Of a stretch of 44,647 nucleotides of DNA, positions 9,301 to 17,330 are shown piece after piece (position 1 is the first letter of the stretch; each line of letters opens with the position of its first letter). The translations under genes and the position numbers were made by a program. The stretch is taken from contig NZ_JADEYP010000033.1 of assembly GCF_020295405.1 (NCBI RefSeq), positions 1 through 44,647 of the forward strand, in the 5' to 3' direction. A model generated the notes under the pieces. That model searched no databases. It was not told the DNA's origin and worked only from the letters and a program-made list of their open reading frames with translations. Source of the stretch: Sphingobacterium bovistauri. GTDB lineage: Bacteria; Bacteroidota; Bacteroidia; Sphingobacteriales; Sphingobacteriaceae.

Positions 9301-9513
9301 GGTAACGGGCAAACTATTTGTAGAAATAGTAAAATTTCCGTCACTACCTGACTGTGAAGCTGTTTTCCCACCGGTTATATGTATTGACGCTCCTGAAATT
9401 GGCTTGCCATCTTCTGAAGATACAATTTTGCCAACCAGATTTCGCTCTTGAGCTATTGCAGTATGTAATAGACATAGCATTATCACCAAGGTAACTTGGA
9501 ATTTGTAAATCAT
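6382..9513 (-). CDS. SusC/RagA family TonB-linked outer membrane transporter
   Basis: A 1043-residue TonB-dependent outer membrane barrel, the transporting half of a SusC/SusD pair. In order it has a signal peptide ending at AIAQ, a carboxypeptidase-regulatory-like domain at about residues 25-100 (GKIVSSEDGKPISGASIHI), a TonB-box-like stretch VVITALGIKKEKKSVGYAVQ, a plug domain with PLFVIDGIPMDN and VLKGAAASALYGSRGANGVV, and a 22-strand barrel ending in Phe (TVGVNFKF), the usual barrel terminus. It is first in the operon with the SusD gene. The promoter at 9573-9604 fits the Bacteroidota consensus. Confidence 0.96.
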   Translation of the reverse strand: MIYKFQVTLVIMLCLLHTAIAQERNLVGKIVSSEDGKPISGASIHITGGKTASQSGSDGNFTISTNSLPVTLNFSILGYTSQSVVVSNQNSLYITLLAENNTIDEVVITALGIKKEKKSVGYAVQDVKSEDLRNSREPNLINALAGKVAGVQITSSGGQAGSSASITIRGNSSLTGNNEPLFVIDGIPMDNSSNEGDNSVDALFTGTATNRMADLDPNTIESISVLKGAAASALYGSRGANGVVMITTKKGGAINQRKFPNVTYASSLTLDEAFTDGFQLDYLQGTQGKYRNGLPLHLGGYAEDGPNVNPQTTLVWGPHKDNISQEVINAIGQPKLIDPRKQFYQTGKMWNNALSISGGYNQTSYILSYANTNQNGIVPNNTFKRNNFSGGFSTKLSENVTSATSIQYVNTKNNKLIEGNGVQSFLYGLNFTPINFDMEQTYNDYGNVSWQASDISTSGYNNSLWLVNNNSRPSNVNRFVVSNEINVDLLPWLKLTNRIGMDTYTDLSEEKVNIGTKGIPKGRYYSGLIQYKQWNNDLILSVQQSINENLQISGLLGTNYNDRSYHRRTVRGLDLNIPSFFDISSMSTQQALQNDYQRRLVGVYASATLDYKGYLYINATARNDWSSTLPKDAQSFFYPSLSSSFIFSDAFKLTNNIFSFGKIRASIAMAGNDAPVYYTAQTYAQAHPTDATRGELLFPYNGQNSFLLINSLANNNLKPELITEYELGTELKFYKSRIGFEFSYYNKTSKNQILSQPIAGSSGFTSRVANAGEIVNSGVEMVLDLGIIKQQDFTWNMLVNFASNKYRLKSIADGVDNIFIGGFTSPQIRIDKNHGYVVWGQGFKKNENGDLLIGDNGLPLLAENLGPIADIMPDWTSGIRNTIRYKDFSLSALVDIRQGGEVMNWDLYYSTYYGVSSLTADRGSKMVYQGIRESDGLPNTTEITKDQSYYQNWFATVDQNYVEDAGFIKLRELTLSYKLPKTWLKRLKIDDVAMSATGRNLWIKSDFTYKDPEGSLLGSSAPGFYHAVTPNSKGFTVGVNFKF

Positions 9514-9572
9514 AGGTTTTTGTTTAGTAGACTTGAATAAGTGTCAAAATGACTTAATGTGATATTAGTCAT

Positions 9573-9604
9573 CAAATTTACAAAACACATATTTTATTGA
9601 CAAA
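9573..9604 (-). promoter_or_regulatory. Bacteroidota-type promoter of the SusC/SusD operon
   Basis: On the minus strand TTTG (9604-9601) is followed after 20 nt by TAAATTTG (9580-9573), matching the -33 and -7 consensus (TTTG and TAnnTTTG) of the Bacteroidota primary sigma factor. It predicts a leader of roughly 50-55 nt before the ATG at 9513. Confidence 0.55.
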
Positions 9605-9679
9605 CAATATGTTTTATTCTTTCTAAATATATTTGGAATAATTATTTGCTAGAGAAAGAATTGTATTAGAGTATACTAA

Positions 9680-9712
9680 AAATCCCCAACTAGCTAAGCC
9701 AATTGGGGATTT
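9680..9712 (-). terminator. Terminator of the ABC-F gene, with the same TAGCTAAGCCA loop
   Basis: A 10-bp stem AAATCCCCAA (9680-9689) pairs with 9703-9712 around the 13-nt loop CTAGCTAAGCCAA. On the minus strand it follows the ABC-F stop (9734) and is followed by a short U run. Loop length and 11 loop bases are identical to those of the hairpin at 4829-4869. Confidence 0.75.
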
Positions 9713-9733
9713 CTGCATATACTAAAATAAAAA

Positions 9734-11386
<1,653 letters not shown>

Positions 11387-11414
11387 TCATTAATTTCTAT
11401 AGCGTTAAAGTTCT

Positions 11415-11520
11415 TGCAATGTAATTTATTGAAGTATGATTTTTGTCACTTCCGTAGAGATTATGAGCTATAAATTTTGTCCAATATTAAATTAGTATTA
11501 GGCTGTGATTATAAGTTTTG
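11415..11520 (+). repeat. Direct repeat, copy 1 (about 106 bp)
   Basis: Starts at TGCAATGTAATTTATTG and ends at ATAAGTTTTG. It matches 13065-13177 with two single-base differences and some differences, including a 7-nt length change, near the right end (GGCTGTGATT versus a longer GTTTTAGGTTGTAGATT). Copy 2 ends just before the AraC gene, whereas copy 1 ends at the nuclease remnant. Confidence 0.9.
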
Positions 11521-11521
11521 T

Positions 11522-11754
11522 ACTGAGAGACAATTTAGAATTGATTACACAATCCTTGAATTTAAAATAGCTATTGAACAGGAGGAGGAATATTTATGAA
11601 AGGCAATGGTGGTCATTCTTCTGTTACCGGAATTCCTCGCGATATGGAAAAGAATAACCTATTAGTTTTGAAAGGATGGAAGTTGATTAGAGGGCAGCCA
11701 AATGAAATGTTAACCATAGAAACTATTCAATTAATAACTTCTATGATTAATTAA
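11522..11754 (+). pseudogene. Frameshifted C-terminal fragment of a small Vsr/PD-(D/E)XK-like nuclease
   Basis: Reading from 11522, one frame gives FRIDYTILEFKIAIEQE and then runs into a stop. A second frame continues GGIFMKGNGGHSS, then EKNNLLVLKGWKLIR, ending at TAA 11752-11754. Joined by a one-base shift near 11581-11584, the order DY...K-x-AIE-x-EGG...H...EK-x-N-x-x-VLxGWK-x-IR is that of the small endonuclease-like proteins related to Vsr and DUF559, where the IE is catalytic. The 5' part is missing: it begins immediately after repeat copy 1. The ATG at 11596 would make a 52-residue protein but lies inside the old frame. This is a decayed gene, not a functional one. Confidence 0.6.
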
Positions 11755-11765
11755 TGAAAACAATT

Positions 11766-12674
11766 TTACTTTTTCCTTATTGCGAAATGGTATTCATAAA
11801 AGGAGTTGTCTCCCATCGATTTTAAATACCCCTTTGCTTCTACAATACTGCTGCTTAAATCTGATGTAACCTGAGTAATATCCTTATTCATAATAGCCCA
11901 ACCGTAACCATCGTATTTTGTAGCATAAGTGGTTTCATATTTTATTTTTACGACTTCAGTCGCAGCAAACCTCCACTGTATTACTGGATCATTATAAACA
12001 CCTGTGATTCCTTTAAAATGATTATGTACATTAAGATAGTTCGTGTAACTAAAATTGCGTAATACCCCGTTAGAGACCGTATTATGCTTTTCATTAATTA
12101 AATCCCTGCTTCCTCCTAGTAATTTATTAATTGAGAAGTAGTATTTCTCATAGCTATTCCCTGTTTTAAAGGAAATGACATCTGTGGGCCTAGGAGTGCT
12201 GAATGGCCAGTAATATTCTTGAGTTATTCCAGTCTCTGGGCTTTTTCCTTGGAGAAATTTTGATTTTAAAATAACCTCCTTAGAATCTCCAAAAATTCCC
12301 GACTCAAAATCTGTATTAATCGTTGTGAATTTTATTGTTGCCTTATCCTCTTTTCCTGATGATGCCAAATATACCTGTACTCGATATTCTCCTTTTTCTT
12401 CAATAAGATAATCAAGAACATTTTCACTTTGTACCTTTACCTTAATTACTCCGCTTGGGGAGGTTATTACCCATTTGTAGGTAACAATATTTCCTGCCCA
12501 GTTTGGAACGTTTACTGAATAAGTAACTGCTTGATTTACACCTATTATTTCTCTGTCTAGTTTTATTTTAATATTTTCAGACGGCAAAACCTCGGGTTCA
12601 ACTACTTTATCATTTGAACATGAGAAGGTAAATAAAGTACCCGCAATCATTAGGGAGAAAAATAGTTTCTTCAT
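11766..12674 (-). CDS. Hypothetical lipoprotein with PKD-like N-terminal domain
   Basis: A 302-residue protein I do not recognise. It begins with a lipoprotein signal (GTLFTFSCSNDK), so it is expected in the outer membrane or at the cell surface. Residues of roughly 35-115 look like a PKD/Ig-type beta sandwich (AVTYSVNVPNWAGNIVTYKW, then EKGEYRVQVYL). The rest is beta-rich with many aromatics and no catalytic motif. It sits alone inside the repeat-flanked island between two broken genes, which suggests it arrived or was moved with them. Conserved as a secreted surface protein is as far as I can go. Confidence 0.7.
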   Translation of the reverse strand: MKKLFFSLMIAGTLFTFSCSNDKVVEPEVLPSENIKIKLDREIIGVNQAVTYSVNVPNWAGNIVTYKWVITSPSGVIKVKVQSENVLDYLIEEKGEYRVQVYLASSGKEDKATIKFTTINTDFESGIFGDSKEVILKSKFLQGKSPETGITQEYYWPFSTPRPTDVISFKTGNSYEKYYFSINKLLGGSRDLINEKHNTVSNGVLRNFSYTNYLNVHNHFKGITGVYNDPVIQWRFAATEVVKIKYETTYATKYDGYGWAIMNKDITQVTSDLSSSIVEAKGYLKSMGDNSFYEYHFAIRKK

Positions 12675-12733
12675 AATTATCTTGTATTGATTAATAGCGA
12701 CAAATTTATTAATTACAATGTAATTGTCACTAT

Positions 12734-13019
12734 GAATTATTATAAAATGTCAGAGATTGGATTTTTCAAATTATTAAGAGAGGCAGCAAAAGCTGGTGCA
12801 AGTGAAGCTTTAGTAGGCGCTGGTTTGGTTAGTCCAAATAATTTGGAGATCAGACGCAATTAAAATTCACAGCGAAAAGCTATTAAACAAGCTTGAAAAA
12901 CATAGGCTTATATCACGTATGCAACATTACCCATAAGGCTACTACTATGATGTGAAAGAGCTTAACTGCGCATTAGTAACTGAGAATAGACAGCGTTTTT
13001 TTTGTAGAGGAGTAGACTA
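12734..13019 (+). pseudogene. Remnant of a small DNA-binding-type protein gene
   Basis: An ATG at 12734 opens MSEIGFFKLLREAAKAGASEALVGAG, then a stop at about residue 39. A shifted frame resumes with KLLNKLEKHRLISRMQHYP, a stop, then GYYYDVKELNCALVTENRQR, ending at TAA 13017-13019. This order (amphipathic helix with EAA...GA..AL, then a winged-helix-like strand, then YYxxxEL-x-x-L) resembles short helix-turn-helix proteins seen in Bacteroidota accessory DNA. At least one frameshift and one internal stop show it is dead. The family assignment is tentative. Confidence 0.45.
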
Positions 13020-13064
13020 ATATAATAATTATTTATGGAGAAAAAAATGTGATGGAATAGTACC

Positions 13065-13177
13065 TGCAATGTAATTTATTGCAGTATGATTTTTGTCACT
13101 TCCGTAGAGATTATGAGCTATAAATTTTGTCTAATATTAAATTAGTATTAGTTTTAGGTTGTAGATTATAAGTTTTG
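13065..13177 (+). repeat. Direct repeat, copy 2 (about 113 bp)
   Basis: Copy of 11415-11520, ending 5 bp before the ATG of the AraC-type gene, so in this copy it is the promoter and leader region of that gene. Similarity includes TTTTTGTCACTTCCGTAGAG and TATAAATTTTGTC. The 1.5-kb segment between the copies is a candidate insertion or rearrangement product. Confidence 0.9.
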
Positions 13178-13182
13178 ACTGG

Positions 13183-14052
13183 ATGAATAAAACCAAGATA
13201 TATGCAGATGAGTTTGTCTCCAAGTTTATGGAAGGCAGTTTGCAGCATTTGAAATACATTCAGACGCCAATTAAGATTTTCGCACTTAAAGATATTGCAC
13301 CTCATTTACGAACTCCTATTCCGCCTATATTGTTTGGGTACAATCTGTTGATTCATTTGACTAAAGGTCAATTTCAACATCAAATAGAGTCTACCAAATT
13401 TATGGTAAAGGCACCTGCAGTTATTATTGCTAACTATGGACATATTTCAGCGATAAATGAAGTTGATAAAAATGCAGAGGGACACTGTGTGTTGATCAAG
13501 GAGCAAGCAATGACATCCATATTGAGGGATCAGGAGACCTTAAATATTTTCAATATTGCGCCTTTGCTTAATCTGAAAGAACAGGATAGCGAGGATTTAA
13601 ATGTATTGTTACATTTACTATATAAAGAAATTTACGATAAGAATCCTTATAAGTCCTATTACGAAAGTGTTTTTAAAACAATACTATTACGTATTATTAA
13701 GCTTTCAGATGCCAATAAGACATTGCTTCGGAAACAAGAAGTTGCTATTGCATTCAAGCAATTGGTGTATCTGGATTTTTTCAAAGAGAAGTCTGTAGGT
13801 TATTATGCAGATAAATTGTCGGTCTCAACTAATTATCTTAATCGCTGTGTTTCAGATGTATTTAAGAAGTCTGCTAAACAGGTTATTTTAGAGGTCGCTA
13901 TTATGCATAGTCAATTACTCTTGATAGAAACAAATAAACCTATCGCAACAATAGCATACGAATTGGAATTTGAGGATCCCTCATATTTTGCTCGATTATT
14001 TAAAAAATTAGTGGGGGTTACCCCAAAGGAATACCGTAATAGTACAGTGTAA
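13183..14052 (+). CDS. AraC family transcriptional regulator
   Basis: A 289-residue regulator with a divergent N-terminal sensing domain (cupin-like region around IKIFALKDIA and FMVKAPAVIIANYG) and a C-terminal AraC/XylS double helix-turn-helix at about residues 190-289. The first helix-turn-helix is YYADKLSVSTNYLNRCVSDV; the second is IATIAYELEFEDPSYFARLF followed by KKLVGVTPKEYR. Its promoter region is duplicated upstream as repeat copy 1. The next gene in the same direction, an acyl-CoA dehydrogenase 151 bp away, is a possible target, but nothing in the sequence proves it. Confidence 0.9.
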   Translation: MNKTKIYADEFVSKFMEGSLQHLKYIQTPIKIFALKDIAPHLRTPIPPILFGYNLLIHLTKGQFQHQIESTKFMVKAPAVIIANYGHISAINEVDKNAEGHCVLIKEQAMTSILRDQETLNIFNIAPLLNLKEQDSEDLNVLLHLLYKEIYDKNPYKSYYESVFKTILLRIIKLSDANKTLLRKQEVAIAFKQLVYLDFFKEKSVGYYADKLSVSTNYLNRCVSDVFKKSAKQVILEVAIMHSQLLLIETNKPIATIAYELEFEDPSYFARLFKKLVGVTPKEYRNSTV

Positions 14053-14203
14053 AAATTTGTTAATGCACGATTTGTCCTATTATTTGTCTTGTTTTCAATA
14101 GTCATCTTTTCTCGTATCACCTAACTTTACGAATGTAATATCAGTAGTCTAGGGACTATTTGATAGTGCAAATTCTCAAATAGATAATTAAATTATAAAA
14201 GAT

Positions 14204-15703
14204 ATGAGTCAAATTGTGGAGCATGTAGATTTTAAGATATACATTGATGACTTTTCAAAACACTTACATGAGCTTTTTAGAAATGAGTATGATTTTAATC
14301 AAATCAGTTTAAAGCGTGATTTACCAGCAGATTTTAGAGCTAAAATCATGGCTAAAAATCCACTTGCCGTGGCTATTCCTGAATTGCATGGTGGTCGTGG
14401 CGTGAATGTTAAAGAATGTCTTGGTGTACTTGCTGCAGCATCATACGAATCATTGTCTTTATCGTTGATGTTTGGAATTAATATAGCCCTGTTTTTGGAA
14501 CCTTTAGCTAAATACGGTAATTATGCTGTCCAAGAGCGTATATTCAAAAAATTCTTGGAAGAGCAAGCGATGGGGGGGCTAATGATCACAGAAAAAGCTT
14601 ACGGTAGTGATGCTTTGAATATGAAAACATCATGTCGTGAAATTGATGGTGGATTTAAAATTCAGGGGGAGAAACATTGGCAAGGTTTGAGTGGCGCTGC
14701 AGACTTTTGGTTGGTAACCGCGCGTAAAGCCAATGAAAATGGTGATTTAGCTCGTGATATTGACTTTTTTGTCACAGACGATAGCAATCCGGCTCAACAT
14801 ATTCCGATGGTTGAGCGTTACAATAACTTGGGTTTGTATGCTATTCCATATGGCATCAATCAAATTGATATTACAGTTCCAGAAAATCAAAAGTTGCAAC
14901 CAGAAAGTACAGGGTTGAAATTGATGTTGGATATGTTACATAGAAGTCGTTTGCAATTCCCTGGTATGGGATTAGGTTTTATCAAACGCCTTATGGATGA
15001 ATCCTTAGCACATTGTCAAAATAGAATTGTAGGTGGTGCACCTTTAGCAAATTTAGATGCTGTTAAATATCAATTATCACGTATTCAAGCAGCTTACACG
15101 ATTTGTTCGGGCATGTGTGCTTATAGCACCAGTAATAGCGGCATAGATAAAGATCTAGCCACAGCCTCAATAGAAGCAAATGCATTGAAATCTTTAATTA
15201 CTGATTTAATGCAAGAATCAGCGCAGATAGCATTACAATTAGCCGGTGCAAATGGTTATAGATTGGATCATATCGCAGGTAGAGCAGTGGTTGATAGCAG
15301 ACCATTCCAAATTTTTGAAGGATCTAACGAAATGTTATACGGTCAAATTGCAGATGCTGTCTTAAAATTAATGCGTAAAACTAAAGAAACAAGTTTAGCT
15401 AACTTTTTAGCAGGCTATTCAAATACACAAGAAAGTATAAAGTATTTCGCAAACTTATTAAACTTCACTATTGATCAAGCTGTTAGTCAGCGTGATGCAG
15501 TTACTTTAGGTCGTATCATTGCTCGTGTTATAAGCTTCCAATTTGTATTAAATATGAACGGTTTCAATACTGAATTAGTAGAATTAACTCGTCAGCACAT
15601 GGTTTCCGATATTACGATGTTTGTTGGACAATATTTGTCTCAAAATACATCAAGTCCAATATTTGAATACCAAGATAATTCTGATTGGATGAATTTTGCA
15701 TAA
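14204..15703 (+). CDS. Acyl-CoA dehydrogenase family protein
   Basis: A 499-residue flavoprotein of the acyl-CoA dehydrogenase superfamily, expected to oxidise an acyl-CoA or related substrate with FAD. Family signs are AIPELHGGRGVNVKECL near the N-terminus, GGLMITEKAYGSDALNMKT (FAD/substrate loop), GFKIQGEKHWQGLSGAADFW, LQLAGANGYR, and the C-terminal FAD loop QIFEGSNEMLYGQIADAVL. It carries about 100 extra residues at the C-terminus beyond the usual 380-400. No thiolase, hydratase or CoA ligase is nearby, so its pathway is unclear. Confidence 0.88.
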   Translation: MSQIVEHVDFKIYIDDFSKHLHELFRNEYDFNQISLKRDLPADFRAKIMAKNPLAVAIPELHGGRGVNVKECLGVLAAASYESLSLSLMFGINIALFLEPLAKYGNYAVQERIFKKFLEEQAMGGLMITEKAYGSDALNMKTSCREIDGGFKIQGEKHWQGLSGAADFWLVTARKANENGDLARDIDFFVTDDSNPAQHIPMVERYNNLGLYAIPYGINQIDITVPENQKLQPESTGLKLMLDMLHRSRLQFPGMGLGFIKRLMDESLAHCQNRIVGGAPLANLDAVKYQLSRIQAAYTICSGMCAYSTSNSGIDKDLATASIEANALKSLITDLMQESAQIALQLAGANGYRLDHIAGRAVVDSRPFQIFEGSNEMLYGQIADAVLKLMRKTKETSLANFLAGYSNTQESIKYFANLLNFTIDQAVSQRDAVTLGRIIARVISFQFVLNMNGFNTELVELTRQHMVSDITMFVGQYLSQNTSSPIFEYQDNSDWMNFA

Positions 15704-15723
15704 TAAACATCCCAATAATATTT

Positions 15724-15757
15724 GGAAGGGTAGACATCATTTTCTACCCTTTCTTTT
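15724..15757 (+). terminator. Terminator of the acyl-CoA dehydrogenase gene
   Basis: A 9-bp stem AAGGGTAGA (15726-15734) with 15743-15751, 8-nt loop, then a U-rich tail on the plus strand. The distal arm contains the TAG stop and last codons of the convergent phosphoesterase gene. Confidence 0.75.
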
Positions 15758-16586
15758 TTAAAGTAAAAATCGCAATCTCAGGTCTTACATTGAGTCTAAC
15801 ACGAATGGAATGACCAAGTCCCTTGTTGATATAAAGTGTCCTATCGTTGGACAGCTTTTTCAATCCTTCATCGTAATTTTTATTTTCGACAGGCAATCTT
15901 GAAGCTTTCTGAAAAGGAAAACGTACCTGACCTCCATGTGTATGTCCCGAAAGTATCCAACTATTATATCCTTTCCAAATATCTATATCACACACATCTG
16001 GATTGTGCACTAGAACGATGTTTGCTAATGAGTCCTTGAATTGTCGCATGGCTTTTAATGGATAAAAATTTGTACCCCAACAATCATCTATGCCAATTAT
16101 ATTTAAGCCTTTAATTTTTACATTTTCGTTTCGTAAGACTCTTATACCATGATTTTTTAAAATTTGCACTACTGAATCAGCACGAGCGGCATTGCGACCT
16201 AATATACCATAATCATGATTTCCTAAGATAGCTATGGTAGCTAATTGACCTTTTGCAGCATGTTGCAATGTTCTTTCAAGTTGTTCAAAAGGGGCTTGAT
16301 CAATATTTATAGGACTAATAAAATCTCCTGTATAGACTACGATATCAGGTTTTAATTTATTTACTTGTTTAAATTGATTAATAATATAATCTTCATTTAC
16401 AGTTTCACCGATGTGAATATCGGAGATCTGTACCAATTTTTTATTTATCAACCCTTCTGGTAAATGTTGAATTGGCATGTCAATTTTATTCCACCGTACC
16501 CAACGTGGTTCAATTCTCCAAACATATAATCCTAATAGAATTATTATGAAGATCATTGTTAATGATATATATTTTAATATGGTCAA
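15744..16586 (-). CDS. Membrane-anchored metallophosphoesterase (YaeI-like)
   Basis: Calcineurin-like phosphoesterase anchored by one N-terminal transmembrane helix (FIIILLGLYVW) with the catalytic domain outside the membrane. Metal-binding motifs are in order: SDIHIG, VYTGDFIS, LGNHDYG, LVHNPDV and SGHTHGGQVRFP. These match YaeI/YkuE-type enzymes, which hydrolyse lipid-A precursor or similar phosphodiesters, but the exact substrate is unknown. The longest frame starts with TTG at 16586, giving a Lys before the helix; the first ATG is at 16556 and would remove ten residues. The gene converges with the acyl-CoA dehydrogenase across a shared hairpin. Confidence 0.88.
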   Translation of the reverse strand: MTILKYISLTMIFIIILLGLYVWRIEPRWVRWNKIDMPIQHLPEGLINKKLVQISDIHIGETVNEDYIINQFKQVNKLKPDIVVYTGDFISPINIDQAPFEQLERTLQHAAKGQLATIAILGNHDYGILGRNAARADSVVQILKNHGIRVLRNENVKIKGLNIIGIDDCWGTNFYPLKAMRQFKDSLANIVLVHNPDVCDIDIWKGYNSWILSGHTHGGQVRFPFQKASRLPVENKNYDEGLKKLSNDRTLYINKGLGHSIRVRLNVRPEIAIFTLKKKG

Positions 16587-16658
16587 TTTAATATTGTCTT
16601 TTTTTTATAAATTTAGACAAATCCTCGATACTGTTCTAAAAAACAATTAACTTTTAAT

Positions 16659-17330
16659 ATGAATGTAGGGATTAAGCCATTTTCGCTGAACGCTTATCAT
16701 ATGAAAATGATAGCATTAATAACTATGTTCTTGGATCATTTTACGCGCGTTATTTACCCCGATATTTATGTTTTTAAGGTAGTAGGTCGATTGGCGTTTA
16801 TTTTGTATTCTTTTCTCCTTGTCGAAGGTTTTGTACACAGTCGGCATACAGGTAAATATTTGCTCCGCTTATTGCTCTTTACTTTACTATCCGAGATACC
16901 GTATGATTTGGCTTTTGGAAATACTTTATTTGATCCGCAAAGGCAAAATGTGTTTTTCTCTTTGTCCGCAGGATTGGTTTCATTACTGATCATTGATTCC
17001 AAGAAAGTTGCAACAGACGCGAAGGTACTTTTAATTGCTGCTTTAGTTACTGTTGCGAATCTTTTTCATTTTGATTATTATTATCTTGGTGTATTGCAGA
17101 TAATATGCTTTTATATATTTCGTTCTTCGTGGTGGAAGAAAGTACTTACAATTGGGATACTTAATGTTTTTTATATGTTTAAAATTGCAACACAGGCGGC
17201 AGCAATTTTGGCATTTATACCTTTATATTTTTATAATGGACAACGAGGAAAAAAAACTGGGCTTTTATATTATATTTTTTATCCTGCACATTTGCTTCTA
17301 TTTTGGTTAATCAAACGAATTTTGATGTGA
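16659..17330 (+). CDS. TraX family membrane protein
   Basis: A 223-residue polytopic membrane protein. The N-terminal MKMIALITMFLDHFTRVIYP is the TraX family signature, and GRLAFILYSFLLVEGFVHSR then LLRLLLFTLLSEIPYDLAFG continue it. TraX of the F plasmid is linked to pilin N-acetylation, but chromosomal homologues are widespread and of unknown function. No conjugation genes are near. The last 24 bp overlap the 3' end of the convergent exonuclease gene. Confidence 0.88.
   Translation: MNVGIKPFSLNAYHMKMIALITMFLDHFTRVIYPDIYVFKVVGRLAFILYSFLLVEGFVHSRHTGKYLLRLLLFTLLSEIPYDLAFGNTLFDPQRQNVFFSLSAGLVSLLIIDSKKVATDAKVLLIAALVTVANLFHFDYYYLGVLQIICFYIFRSSWWKKVLTIGILNVFYMFKIATQAAAILAFIPLYFYNGQRGKKTGLLYYIFYPAHLLLFWLIKRILM

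Noticed and set aside
4880..9513. The SusC/SusD pair considered as a polysaccharide utilisation locus.
   Set aside because: No carbohydrate-active enzyme, sensor or sigma/anti-sigma gene flanks the pair, so only a generic uptake system is supported.
11596..11754. A 52-codon frame from ATG 11596, with GGAGGAGG just upstream, looks like a small gene with a ribosome binding site.
   Set aside because: The upstream codons in the neighbouring frame match the same nuclease family, so the purine-rich stretch is old coding sequence (EQEGG) and the frame is part of a pseudogene.
16659..17330. TraX considered as evidence of an integrated conjugative element.
   Set aside because: No relaxase, coupling protein, integrase or other transfer genes are nearby, and chromosomal TraX homologues are common.
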